NCBI GenBank assembly: GCA_950295325.1
Contig: OX485804.1
Location: forward strand, 46,500,001 to 46,564,000
Source of the DNA: Polytrichum commune
Lineage: Eukaryota; Streptophyta; Polytrichopsida; Polytrichales; Polytrichaceae
Length of the DNA stretch: 64,000 bases
Reading direction: 5' to 3'
Position numbers and translations under genes: made by a program. Positions 30,801 through 42,072 of the stretch are shown here, one piece after another (the first letter of the stretch is position 1; each line of letters begins with the position of its first letter). The notes beneath the pieces are model-generated. The model saw only the letters and a program-made list of their open reading frames with translations. It was not told the DNA's origin and did no database searches.

Positions 30801-33238
30801 ACTGCTGTAGTCTCTACCTTTCTAGCCAAAGGATTTGTGAGTGATTCACCTTGCTTATATACTACATTAACCACTGTGTCTATCTTCTTTCCAATCAAAC
30901 CAACCCCTCCTTCAGGTTTCTTAATAGGGGCATTAATCGCCAAGTCTGCTTTTTTCAACACAGAATTGAGTATTGTGGTTCTTCCATTAAGTAATAAAGC
31001 AACCACAGCTGGGATTTTCAGAGACCGGGCTAGCTTGAAAGCGAGTGCTAGCAACTGATCTTTGCACTTCCCTTCAAGTGACTGTATGAAACTCAAGTCC
31101 TGTTCCCGGACCTTTTCCACAATTTCCTTGGCAGGTGTTGATAGGTCCCACACCAGTTTGATGCTCAGTAGAGCCTCCTCCAGCTTTGCAGCCATCTCTG
31201 ATTCTTGTCCAGGTTTTTGCACTACCCTGCTCTTATCACTTCTGTTCACACCTGACCCCACCCGCAAATACGTCCATTAATGCACACAAAAAAAGGTAAG
31301 AAAAGCAGCTTAACAGCCCCCTATAGCAGTCATGACAACGATTGCCTTAAGCCTCTAGTTGATAAGCCTAAATAATTGCGGTCAGATAATTTCTCAAATG
31401 AAAGCATATTGTGATGCCAATATACCTCGATTACAGAAGAGCGACAAAATTACATTAAACGATTGCGGGGAGGGATTGACATATCACACTCTCCGGCCAC
31501 TTATCAAAGCTAATACACAATCTTGTGCCCCAAGCTTGCCAGGAGAATATGCCTCGCCACTAAACACATAAGCATTAGACTCAATCCAAGACACTCGCAG
31601 CGTATCGCTTGCTTAATGATAATTGCAGTGCATGCACCAAGAAATCAAAGGACTCAAACCGACACACCGATGCCACTATGACAGCAGCAGGAGCATCTGA
31701 TCGCAACAACCGGTGTCTGCCTCCACAAATAGCTTGTACGTAAAAACACTCTCCTTAGACATGGCACACATCTGGTGAGATACTCATACCCGTCAGGGAT
31801 ATGCAGGTTCACATACCCCTTCCATCGCCTCAAGAAACTGATCTTAACAATGTCCACAAGGGAACATACTGATGAGATCAAAATGGTTGCAATCAAGAGA
31901 CGCAAGAAAGGTATGGTAATCTAGAAACGACGGTTTGAGAAATAGGTAAAAATGTGCCGATGGCTACTTTCATTGCACTACAATGGACCTGGAAAGTCTA
32001 CGCTTCAGAGGGAGGTTAAGGCTAGACCCTTTCATCTGAACGATAAGTCTTCCGCTCACACCCAATTTCAGAATAAAACTAGTTCAATGTGCCTACAAGA
32101 ATGTGTGTTACTAATCCGAGGTTCCACACATTTCAGAGTTATGGCTCCCTGTAAGCAAAGAGACGCGCTTCTAACCCCCACTGCTATCTTAGGTCTCTGT
32201 ATTGGGTCCTACCTTTCTAGGCTTGCCTCCTAACCAAAAGTCAAACTCAAAGTTGCACAAAGTAGAACAAAGTCACCAATCATCTGTTACAATGTAACAT
32301 CAACTTCCTTTATGTCAAGGTACCCTCCAGAACAGGCTCTCTTTCTTCCTAAACGCTGAGAACACTCCCGACAGTCTACCGACATCCAGAGGGAAGGTGA
32401 CCATAACCCGGTAAAATTAAAGCCAACCCAAAATGCTAAAACGTTAATTCCAGTCCTCAATCGGATCTTGCCACTCCATCTTCCTGACGAAGAGCGCACA
32501 TTAGACTACGATAAGAACCCTCTAATTCGATCGTCCTAACCCGAAGCCTCAACCCTCTTGTTCGAATATTCCTTTTTTATTTCCACTTCTCAAGTACCCT
32601 ACCTACTGAGTACTGACAGTAGCGGATGTTGTTGCTCTCCAACCTAACATGCAGGCGATCCTACTTCGAAACCAGGTGTCAAATGCGTCCATGAACCAAA
32701 ATAACACTATACCACTAATTCCCCCACTTCCTTAGAAGGTTCAAGCTACACATAACCAGGTGATAGACAGATAGACATGCGGCAACTCTCTCTCTCTCTA
32801 GCTTCGATCTCTTAAACCAATTCTTGCAAACCACCCCACGGCCAGGCATGACTCTCTCATATTCCCATACCCTTAGCTTTACCCTTGCAATAATAAGCCA
32901 CTGTACCGACACTCTTAAGATACTCCCCCTTCCCGCAAGTAACCCTGACTGTCAGATCTACTGTAACCCTGGCTTCGCTTTCAGCTGCCTCCCCCACAGT
33001 CACCCGAACACAAAAGAGAGCGAGAGCGAGAGAGCGAGTGCGACTAAGCTTAAGCCGAAACCTCACACCCCTCCCTTCCCCCCCCCCCCTTCACAATAGC
33101 CCGCCCTAGCCCGACGGACGAAACCCTGCCTTCCACCCAAGCTGCCAGAAACAGAGAAATTCGTCCGAACGTAGCAATAAGATGATGGTGGATCGTCGTC
33201 TGACCTGGTGACCTCACGGGCGCCGCTCCTTCCGGCAT
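27806..33238 (-). CDS. Ankyrin repeat / tandem CCCH zinc finger / RRM protein
   Basis: Likely RNA-binding regulatory protein, probably cytoplasmic; the target is unknown. Exons 31251-29549 and 29359-27806 are secure. Exon 33238-33205 (MPEGAAPVRSP) is added because its donor phase fits and it has a start codon; otherwise translation could begin at the internal ATG at 31195. The full model has 1096 residues. An N-terminal helical region (about 30-190) of no known family is followed by 4-5 ankyrin repeats (about 366-525, with GNTALHWAL, GATPVHTAAGHGH and ETPLHYAV). Two CX8CX5CX3H fingers follow (624-643, 682-701), then an RRM (about 750-829) with RNP2 VFVGGL and RNP1 RGFGFVVF. A long Ser/Pro-rich tail ends with an acidic EEEFSELLGTLLGEKL motif. 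Plant ANK-CCCH proteins (TZF/OXS2 type) normally lack an RRM, so the combination is unusual. A telo-box and microsatellites lie just upstream. Confidence 0.9.
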
Positions 33239-33424
33239 CCCCCCTCCTCTCGCTCTCCTCGTCGAAAATGGCCGCGAGGGCAAGGATTGTTGGTGTTACC
33301 GACACGGCTGATCGCGCCCGATCATCAAGGCGCCATGGCGATGGTACCGAGGGGAAGAAAAAAAAGAAGGGGAAGAAGAAGAGGCAGCAGCAAAACGCTG
33401 GCCAAAAGAACTTCGCAAAACAAA

Positions 33425-33505
33425 CACACGCACACACACACACAGGACGTAGTGTTTAGGGTTTGCTTTTCTTCTTCTTCTTCTTCGTCGTCGTCGTCGT
33501 CTTCC
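33425..33505. promoter_or_regulatory. Telo-box and microsatellite cluster upstream of the ANK-CCCH-RRM gene
   Basis: A (CA)n run (33427-33444), a telo-box TTTAGGGTTT (33455-33464) and a (TTC)n/(GTC)n tract (about 33469-33501) lie 190-270 bp upstream of the proposed start codon at 33238. On the gene strand the telo-box reads AAACCCTAAA. Promoter use is inferred from position. Confidence 0.5.
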
Positions 33506-33661
33506 CTCTTTTCTCTTTCTCTCCGACTCGTTCGTAGCAGCAACAAAAGCGAAAGCGAGAAGGGCTCCAAGAGCAGTGATGAGAGAGCAAGGCGAAGCCC
33601 AGCCAAGCCAAAAGGGGCCAAGGCGGAGGACGACTACAGTAGTTAGTCCCAGTCTAGTCTA

Positions 33662-33684
33662 GTGGGGGTGGGGGTGGGGGTGGG
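33662..33684 (+). repeat. G-rich tandem repeat with G-quadruplex potential
   Basis: Three GGGGGT units followed by GGG give at least four G-runs separated by single T. This is a strong candidate G-quadruplex about 430 bp upstream of the ANK-CCCH-RRM start. Confidence 0.7.
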
Positions 33685-33794
33685 AAGAAGAACGGGTCTT
33701 CAGTCAGAGGGACACTGGACAGTCGTCGACCCATCCCATTTTTCTATTCTCCCCCGCTTTCTTAGCGACCTACCTAGGTAGTAGGTACATGTGC

Positions 33795-33826
33795 TGACTA
33801 GGTAGGTAGGTAGGTAGGTAGGTAGT
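33795..33826. repeat. (GTAG)n microsatellite
   Basis: A run of at least seven GTAG units, preceded at 33770-33788 by similar broken units (CTACCTAGGTAGTAGGTAC). Confidence 0.8.
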
Positions 33827-33900
33827 GGTAGGGTACCTTGGAAGTGTAGTAATGATTTATGTATTCTAAAGTTGTTTCGGTTACTCATGAGTGAGGTTGA

Positions 33901-34051
33901 GGCCCCGATCACACTAAAGTTTCCGTCCGGTTCTAGTCGTGAAATTGTTTGGGATTATGTTGAGAAACAGATGTTGGCCCACCACTTTTCACACTATCAC
34001 AGCCAGAGATGATGGCGGATGGTGTCAGAAGTGGTCGGTGTGATCGACCCC
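33901..34051. mobile_element. Short MITE with GATCACAC termini
   Basis: The left end GGCCCCGATCACAC is mirrored by the right end GTGTGATCGACCCC (11 of 14 positions pair). TGA trinucleotides flank both sides (33898-33900 and 34052-34054), which would fit the 3-bp duplications of Harbinger-type elements. A related, partial copy lies at about 37837-37936 (shared words AAAGTTTCC, GAAATTG and GATGTTGGCCCACCACTT). Class assignment is tentative. Confidence 0.55.
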
Positions 34052-34125
34052 TGAGTCCGACTGTGTGTTTGTTTATTTATTTAGTAATAAATTAGGCCGT
34101 GTGTTGTTCCTCTCGTGTTCCGGAT

Positions 34126-34552
34126 GGCCACTTCACGCGCGAGCCAAGAGCCGCGACGATGAGATTGTGTGAGTGCCCCTAAAGAAAGTGTCCAAAGGGT
34201 GTCCCCAAAACCCTTCCGAAATCATTTAGTGTGGTCACATGCCCTCAAGTGTGATGTGAAGTCATATGTGACCAGACCCTCAACCAAATGCTATTTCGAT
34301 GAATTTATGTTCACACACAGTCCTCACACTTGATAAGGTATAATAAATCAACGGTTGCGAGATTTTACAATGACATGGTCTCCAGGTGTTGTGTTAGGCC
34401 TACCTCCAAGAGGTGGTTTATGAAAATAGTCCAAGTGACCATGAAGCATGGTCCATTTGGTGCCATGTAGGAATCCATGTAGACATTACCTTCCATCTTG
34501 CATTCACATACTCCGTTGGTCCCTCAAGCGTAGTGTGAAGCGAACTTGGACC
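34126..34552 (+). mobile_element. Element A, full copy (GGCCAC...TTCACAC family)
   Basis: This 427-bp unit is matched along its length, in inverted orientation, by 53070-53493. It starts GGCCACTTCACGCGCGAGCC and ends TAGTGTGAAGCGAACTTGGACC, so the two ends share an inverted GG(N)CCAC...TTCACAC word. Internal landmarks shared by both copies are GAAAGTGTCCAAAGG, CTACCTCCAAGAGGTGG and TCCATGTAG. There is no coding capacity. Superfamily unknown; no clear target duplication. Confidence 0.7.
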
Positions 34553-34925
34553 GGCTCCGCCTTTTCCACCAATAAGAGTGCTTGAAGGGTACTGGTCACG
34601 GGCTCTCAGTGTCATGTGCGAAGCGACCCTAATAAGCTTGAGTCCGACTGGATTATTATTATTATTATTATTTATGCCGTGTTTGTTCCTAGCTTGTTCC
34701 GGATGCTTACTGGAAACTACAGTAGGCAGGAAGGCCGGTGGGGTCCACCGGTCCCCCCACCCCCCGGCCCCTACTCTAGTGGCAGTCATCTCAATTTACT
34801 AATAGTGAGTCCGCCTAGTAGCTATGGTGGGTCCCATGTTAGGACCTATATTTGTCTCCTTTATTTAAGGCCTCACTCTCCATGACAATGAACGGGGAGA
34901 ACCGACCGCTACGCTAAACATTGTA

Positions 34926-35297
34926 CACTCTAAACCCCGTAATATCCACCTCCTTAATGTCACATGCTTTCTCTTATACAATATCCCGAAACCCTAGGGA
35001 ACGGATGTTCTCATTTTTATACTTCGGTCCTTATTATCACGTTTCTCTCCCATGTATCATGGGTTTCGACATTAACATAAACCACCATGGGTTTCAAACC
35101 ACACATGTTCGCACACGTCACACTGTCACCGTTGTGATTACTGTCATTATTGCAATGTTGACTTTGCGTTATCCCATAATGACATGTGACACTCTAATTT
35201 ATTTTATTTTATCATGCATCCGTGTTAACACTACAAAACTCCTTAATATCACGTGCACTTTGGTTGCCACGTGCGTGATATTACGGAGTTTAGAGTG
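34926..35297. mobile_element. MITE with 21-bp inverted ends and TA flanks
   Basis: The left end begins CACTCTAAACCCCGTAATAT and the right end is its inverted copy with one mismatch, ending GGAGTTTAGAGTG. TA flanks both sides (34924-34925, 35298-35299), which fits a Tc1/mariner-type target. Internal repeats CTCCTTAAT(G/A)TCAC occur near both ends. At 372 bp it is non-coding. Confidence 0.78.
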
Positions 35298-35340
35298 TAT
35301 TTAGTGTCACTATGCGATACCATGCAACACTAAAATATAA

Positions 35341-36262
35341 TATTTAGTGTGGTTACATATCAAACCATGTTAACTGATAAAAAAACCGATTGAAGTTCAA
35401 GACTTCATGATAAACATTGACCATTTTAGATGAATCTATAAAAAAAATACCTCAAGTTAATAAAAAGAAAACCGAATATCACAACAAGTAAAAGGTAACT
35501 AAAAGTAAGTTAGGTTGTCAATACTTGTCAACTAATTCATGAGAAGTGTCATTGAGAAAGTTACCACAATGACATAAAATACCATGTGACACTAAAATGC
35601 ATTATTAAGCATGGTTACAGATCAAACCCAATTGAGGTTGGTAAATGACCGATTGAAGTTCAAGACTTCATGACAATTACCGAACATTTAGAGGAATCTA
35701 TAGAATATACCTAAAGTTAATAAATAATAGACTAAAGATTGCAACAAGTAAAAGGTAACTAAAAGTAAGTTAGGTTGTCAATACTTGTCAACTAATTCAT
35801 GAGAAGTGTCATTGAGAAAGTTACCACAATGACATAAAATACCATGTGACACTAAAATACATCATTAAACATGGTTACAAATCAAACCCAATTGAGGTTG
35901 GTAAATGACCGACTGAAGTTCAAGACTTCATGACAATTACCGAACATTTAGAGGAATCTATATAATACACCTCAAGTTAATAAAGAACATATTGAAGAGT
36001 GCAACAAGTAAAAGGTAACTAGAAGTAAGTTAGGTTGTCAATACTTGTCAACTAATTCATGAGAAGTGTCATTGAGAAAGTTACCACAATGACATAAAAT
36101 ACCATGTGACACTAAAATACATTATTAAGCATGGTTACAAATCAAACCCAATTGGGTTTGATAAATGACCGATTGAAATTCAAGACTTCATGAGAATTAG
36201 AGGAATCTATAGAATATACCCAAGTTAGTAAAGAAAAAACCGAAGATCACAACAAGTAATGG
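35341..36262. repeat. 260-bp tandem repeat, about 3.5 copies
   Basis: The word AAGTAAGTTAGGTTGTCAAT recurs at about 35503, 35763 and 36023, a 260-bp period. Each unit also holds GAAGTTCAAGACTTCATGA, CATGAGAAGTGTCATTGAG and ACCATGTGACACTAAAAT. The middle copies are nearly identical, and the first and last are more diverged or truncated. No coding frame runs through the array. Confidence 0.9.
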
Positions 36263-37322
36263 TTGGGACTTGGAAACATTTGGAATTTGACCAATTATGC
36301 CCAAAAATCTCCCCGGAAACTGCTCCAGGATGCCGCATGCGGGAGTCCAGATAGAAGGAAAGTCGCCCCATAGTGGGCCCCTTACTCTGCTTTGGTTCCT
36401 CGTATGCTTTTCCTTGGCCAAGCATGGGGGCCGGGCTGCCCCTCCAAAAAAAAAACGTAAGTACGTAGGCCCATTCTACCCACCATGTACCTATTCCCAT
36501 GAACGTCAAGAACTGTGGGAAAAAATTATATATATATATTTCTTAAATATCTTATTTTTGTTTTTATTATTACTTTGATGATGATGATTGGAAGTGAGAT
36601 CATTGTATTTGGCCGAAGTCAAACTTTGTTTCCTTGTTCACATAATGTTATTGAAGTTGGGAGGGATTCTAAAGTACGCTTTAAAAATGGAGTGTTCATG
36701 GGCTTGTTTTGTTTGTGGTAACACCTTCTAGATATTTGCGAGGTATGCAAGGAGATGTCGTTAAGAAGGTGACCTTTTCGTCTAATTAGTCACATAAGTG
36801 GGGTTCATCTTTACATCTACATTCCATATCATGTGGTTTGGATGCAAATGCATATGCAAAGTGAGAGTGGCTTGCTATAAGCCTCGGGGCCGGTTCACAC
36901 ATAAGGTTGAAGGCCTCTGACCATGGCAATGTAAGAGCTCTCATTGGTTGAAAAGGCAGAGACCATCTGAGTTCACTTCACATTGGGAGGTGAAGGCCTA
37001 AAGGCCCAAAGAAAAGTTTGTGAATGAAAAATCTACATGAAATCCTACATGGCAGGTTGTGGATAAGGGTGCATGGTCTACCAGAATTTGCGTTTGGCCC
37101 ACCTCCAAGAGGTGGGCCTGACGCAAATTCCAGGAGACCGTGCTTTTTTTTCTAATATTTTTCCTAGCAGGACATATTGCAAGGTATATTCCTTACTAGA
37201 TTCCAAGACAAACAAACACCACCAAATAATTCTCTTAAATTGATAGAGTGTGGGACATGTTATATTAAATGAAAACCTCCCCTCTTTTTCTGCCAACAAA
37301 ATGTGCAATGGCCCCACAACAT
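36263..37322. other. Intergenic with fold-back repeat
   Basis: No gene recognised. A short AT run lies near 36528-36538. At 36880-36990 a GGCC...TTCACAC-type segment resembles the element A family ends. The only strong structure is the hairpin at 37075-37139, listed separately. Confidence 0.4.
37075..37139. repeat. Fold-back hairpin, 31-bp arms
   Basis: Arms 37075-37105 and 37109-37139 pair at 26 of 31 positions around a 3-base loop; the innermost 10 (GGCCCACCTC / GAGGTGGGCC) pair perfectly. A related core, CTACCTCCAAGAGGTGG, occurs inside both full element A copies (about 34400 and 53215), so this is probably part of that family. Confidence 0.8.
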
Positions 37323-37466
37323 GGTCCATTCTCACTTCACACTATGCTTGAGGGCCCGTGACTACATAAGACGGCTATCCCAACACCCATGGTACGGCCT
37401 TTGGATGAGAGTCAAGGGTCCTCGGCATTACAAGGTCACAACTCTTGGCTCGTGTGTGAAGTGGCC
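37323..37466 (-). mobile_element. Element A, internally deleted copy
   Basis: Both family ends are present but only 144 bp apart: GGTCC...CTTCACACTATGCTTGAG on the left and CTCTTGGCTCGTGTGTGAAG then TGGCC on the right. They match the inverted copy at 53070-53493, whose middle 280 bp are missing here. Confidence 0.65.
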
Positions 37467-38388
37467 CTCACTCTCCATGATGACTACGGAGTATGGATAG
37501 ATAAAAGCCACCTTTGGTGGGCCCGCCCATTAGTTCCTCCGTGTTCTCCTTATTGTTTAAGCAAGGAGGGGTTGTACCTCCAAGGAAATGACTACATTGC
37601 CCTCTTTTAGCCATCCTCACTTTACTCATCCCTATCGAGCCCCTACCCTTTCCCGCCAATCGAGCCCCTTGCCCATCTCACCCCCAAGGGAGAATCCCCG
37701 CGATGCCTCCAAAGTCCAAATACACTTGACGAGCACTTCCTATGATTCCTTTGTGTAACCCCGTTTTTCCTTGAGCAAGCAAGGGGATGCCCCTCCAAAA
37801 GAAGAGTAAACAACTTACTCGCATGCCTTACTCATGCCCCCAATCACACCAAAGTTTCCATCTGGTTTTAGCCATGAAATTGCTAGGGATTATGTCGAGA
37901 AATAGATGTTGGCCCACCACTTCTCATATTATTACAGCCGGAGATACATGTGAGCTGACAAACCATCAATGCCCTTTGCACCACCTCCAATTTCCTCTTG
38001 AAGCCATGTATTCATGCACGAAACAATACACCTCGTCACCCTCAAACATCTCATTATCATGTTCACGCTAAATAAACATACCCTTGTTAACCACCAAACC
38101 CCCATCCTCTCCTCCCTACTCCCACCCCCCGAATGCACCATGCGAGGGGATTATCGCATATGTGAGCATACCTCTCATCCGTCCAACTAACAATCATTCA
38201 AATAGTATGTAGTCCACAGTTTTCTAGATGAATTTGACATTGGAATCAACCTCAAAACTCAATACAAGGGTTTTGTTAAAGTCACTTGAGATATGAGCTT
38301 CAAAGACTCTATACATGTCTTCAATATGAGGCAATATTGTTTGTCCATACTTAGTTCAGTTACGTAACCCTAACTCGTGTGTACTATT

Positions 38389-38427
<39 letters not shown>

Positions 38428-38869
38428 GCCAACCTCTAGTGTTGGCATAAACCAGGGACCCTTCACCATGATCATAGCCGTGAGCTGATATGCGACCCTA
38501 AAATGGGTGTACGGAGTAGGGCTATAAGACAACTACTACTGCCTCCTACCATAGGTGGTTCCATGGGTAATTAAAGACGAGGGGTGAGGGGAGAGCATTT
38601 CTATGCTTATTTGTTGGTTTGTTGGATGTTTATGGTATATAAGTGTTTGTGTCTCGTTGTGTGTATCTTGAGAAGGGGTGTTATGAAAGCATGGCGTTTG
38701 TACTTGTTGTAACCTATGTTGAGTTCAATTCCCATGGCTAACTTCAAGAAGTTGCATATCCATTTATCTAAGCTAATGTTGTAGAATTCATTTTGGGGTG
38801 TTGGTGTCCATGTGTGTGTGTGTGGGTATGCGGGGGGGGGGGGGTGCTTAGATGGAAATTACTAGTTGT
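37467..38869. other. Intergenic with (GA)n and G-runs
   Basis: No gene recognised. It contains the partial 33.9-kb MITE copy (37837-37936), a (GA)n microsatellite at 38393-38423 and a run of about 12 G at 38831-38842. Confidence 0.45.
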
Positions 38870-39600
38870 TGGTGGTTCTCCAATTTTCATTTGTTGAACA
38901 TGAATTTGGTGAGTTGTTGATGGCTATTAAGTGAAATCATTACATGCATGCATGGACGGGCATGGGGTTGGTGTAGATAAAGGGGAGGCGGACACATGTC
39001 TATGCATGTTGTAGTGGATGAAGGTTGTAGAGGGGGAGGGGAATTTGGTGGGCCGATGGTGTGTTTTCTTTGATTGCCCATGTATTGTCCGAATCTTAGA
39101 TTGAGAGTTGCATGATTGGGGTGTTGACCAAAAATGGTTGGAGATGGGGGAGTAGACTAGTGGATTGTTGAACGATTTCGCTACATCTGGGTATTGGGGT
39201 AGTATTTTGGTCACGAGCTGGCAGGTGTAATACTTTTGTATGTAGGGTTTGAGGTGCCTAATGAGTACGAAAGGTGGGGTTGTGCTTCCACTTCTTGGAT
39301 GGGTGTATCCAATGGTATGGGGTTTTGTTGAGGGGAATTCGGTTAGGCGGAGTGCATGTCTGAGGCATCGTTGGAATATTGTGCAAAAATAGGAATAACG
39401 GAGGGTGTCAAAATTGGTGTACGCATAGGATAGTGACAATTTTTGAGTTCAATTCTTGAGAGGTACATCAGGGATCCCATTTGGGGGGGGAGTACTTGAG
39501 GGTCAGTGAGTTGAGGTTTGTGAGTGATGAGGGGTGTTTTTTATACCAAACTTTGTTCAATAGGATGAGGATGATAAGGGCCTCAAGGTCTATGCGTGTC
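38870..39600 (-). mobile_element. Decayed LINE fragment, antisense
   Basis: The minus strand is A/C-rich like the other LINE copies. Frames in 39050-39140 read FWSTP followed by RFGQYMGNQRKH. This matches the region ahead of the zinc knuckle in the 47.8-kb element (FWNNP then RTGQYMGHARKQ). Further upstream (39405-39440) LSYAYTNFDTL resembles the RT YADD neighbourhood, but weakly. Stops and frameshifts are frequent. Ends are not defined. Confidence 0.55.
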
Positions 39601-41984
39601 GCCATTATGGCTTAATGTAGTGTTTTCACAAATGTTCGAGAATTAAGTGGGTGGGCTAGGGCTCCCCCTGCCCATTGGGTGGAGTATATGTTGCCATGAA
39701 TGCCGAAGATTGTGTCTCATGGGTGGGGTGAGTGGTAGTTTGTGAAGGCCAATGGGGGGGGGGGAGACATGTCATCGGGCTAGAGTAACACGAGTGTGTG
39801 TGAAAATGAGTCAATGAGGAGTGCTAGTATGGAGGATGTAGAGTGTCGTAAGTAAGGGCTTATTATAGTGTGGTGGGGTTGGTAGCCTTGGGGGGAGGGT
39901 AGATAAGTAACTTTGGATGAGCCCTATTAGTTAAGTGTGAAATATTAGGGAGGAAGGTCTAAGTGTTGGGATGAGCGAGGAGTTGTGGTGTTGTTGGTAT
40001 TGGTTCCCGAGCCTTTAGATATGTGCGATGGAATACTCTTGAAGGGTAGAAACGGTGGATATGTGGAGGCGTGTTATAGGGGAAGAGATGTGGAGGATGG
40101 GGATGGTTTTGTGTACGATCATGTCCACATAAGCTTAATTCAATAATCAAGGGTGACACGTCATCTTCCTTGTATCTATGTAGTGAATTCATCATGATTG
40201 TACCATACAAGGCCGCTTGCTAGATTGATTCAAGGTCCTTGAAGCGAACTCCATTGTCAAATTAACATGATGTAGTAACATTTGGGCTACACACAGTTCA
40301 AAACATTTGTGGTAGACAACGAGAGTTACATTTGTACGCATCAATCCTTTCTTGTTATCTCCAAGGAAACAAACCGTAAATATAACAAGGGACATTAGTT
40401 TGGCTACACACATCATGAAATGCTAGTGAGGGAAATCTTTACCCAAATATTACTTTTAAAAAGTAGTTTGTTCAAAGAGGGTCGGGGGTAGCTAACTTGC
40501 CTAGTATAATGTTTGGCACAAACAAATTGTCCTGAGGAATCCCAGGGCCAAAGTTGTTGGCATGCTCGCATGAATTGCTCGTGAATTAACATTCTCTCTC
40601 AAGCAATCAGCTTGTTCAACCTTGTCATATTGCCTTATTGATATAATTATATAGATAGATATAAGTATATAAAACTATTTCTATTTCTATATATATTGCT
40701 ATAGTGCTATATATTTTATGTATGTTTAAATTTTGTATTTTTGACGTTCTATAAGATTTCACATAGGCACATCAATCAAATTAAATAACTAGTATATTTA
40801 GTACCATGTTTCACGGGCTCACATATGAGCTCATAGCCATGATTCAAGCATAGTGTCCTTCATTCACGCCAACACACACGCTCTCTCTCTCTCTTCCATG
40901 ATTTTGTCATATTATATAAATTAAAATGTTTATTTTCAAACAACTGATTCTTTCAAACTTCATTTATAATAACATCTTAGGCTAAGGATGGTTGCCAAAT
41001 AATATTATGACCCTTTGCCAATCACAGTTCATCAAAGAAATAAATGTCTTTTTGGATATGTGAGTTCTACATTCTCATTTTTTTATTAAAAATGACTACT
41101 TTCATATCATTATCAATGTCCATGTAACGTGTTGGTCTTGTATCATTGCAAACCCATTGTTTGTGTATTTAACCTTCAAGATGAGCCAGTCAAATGTGTC
41201 ATCACATGGTGCATTTGAATATTAGCCTCCATGTTATGTGATGGATTGTAGCAGTTGCTTTCCCCCTCTCGTGAATGGTTTTACCAAATCATTACAGGAG
41301 GTGAGAGTGAATATCTCAACTTCCTTGCATCACAACGGTGAGGTAGAGATGAATGAAATCCTTGAAGATGCGAAGGAAGTGATAGGGACTATGGGGGTTT
41401 CACCTCTCCCAAGAAAAAACCATCTCACACAAAGTCCAAGGCAAAGCAACGCATGAATTATTAACTTCAACATGATTGGTTGCGTATTCATTCCGATATT
41501 GTGGTGAACAAGGCTCCAATAACTTGATTGCATTTTCCTCGACGACCACTATTAGAAACATGCTCTTTGTCACGGGGCTCTCCATTTTTTCAAGGAAAAT
41601 GTGAAGTAAGTAGTTTACTTAACGAAAATAAAAAAAGAAAAAGGAATTTCAGCGTGTATTTTAACATTGACATGCGATGTTCGTTCACTACCTCCATCCA
41701 TGTTTGTATGGACATGGGGGTAGGGGCAGATTAATGCATATTTTCAACAGGTGGACCGTAGTAGTATTTTACATTGATAATTAGATGTATATGATGTTTA
41801 GTGTTTATTCTACTGGTATTGGTGTTTGTTTCGTTTCAAATTTCAATATGTTTGAGGTTATGTGTGTTAAGTATCGAATAGAAATTTGAGCAAAAGGTTT
41901 CCATTAGTGTTTGAATTTATTATCAGGGATTTTGAGATTCAAAAGAATTTTGGTGGTAGCAGTATGGATGGAGCCTATTTAACA
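39601..41984. other. Intergenic; no gene recognised
   Basis: The first 500 bases are G/T-rich and may continue the antisense LINE. Beyond 40.2 kb the DNA is AT-rich, including a CT microsatellite near 40882-40894. No supported gene. Confidence 0.4.
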
Positions 41985-42072
41985 TTTGTTGGTAGAATAT
42001 AAGATGTATAGTAAATAGATATAGCATCGCGTAATTCCAAATAGTAAGTCACACTAAATATCATATTTAGTG
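41985..42072 (-). repeat. Dispersed repeat B, minus copy
   Basis: Reverse-complemented, this matches 46130-46225: shared blocks are AAATATGATATTTAGTGT, TTGGAATTAC and TACCAACAAATGT. The end is a palindrome, ACACTAAATATCATATTTAGTGT. A similar ATATTTAGTGT motif flanks the array at 35335. The family is unknown. Confidence 0.6.

Noticed and set aside
30084-31058. Plus-strand open frames of 194 and 126 codons
   Set aside because: They are antisense to the large ankyrin exon and have no recognisable domain.
35341-36262. Regular repeats considered as a CRISPR-like array
   Set aside because: The unit is 260 bp with no spacers, in plant nuclear DNA; it is a tandem satellite-like array.
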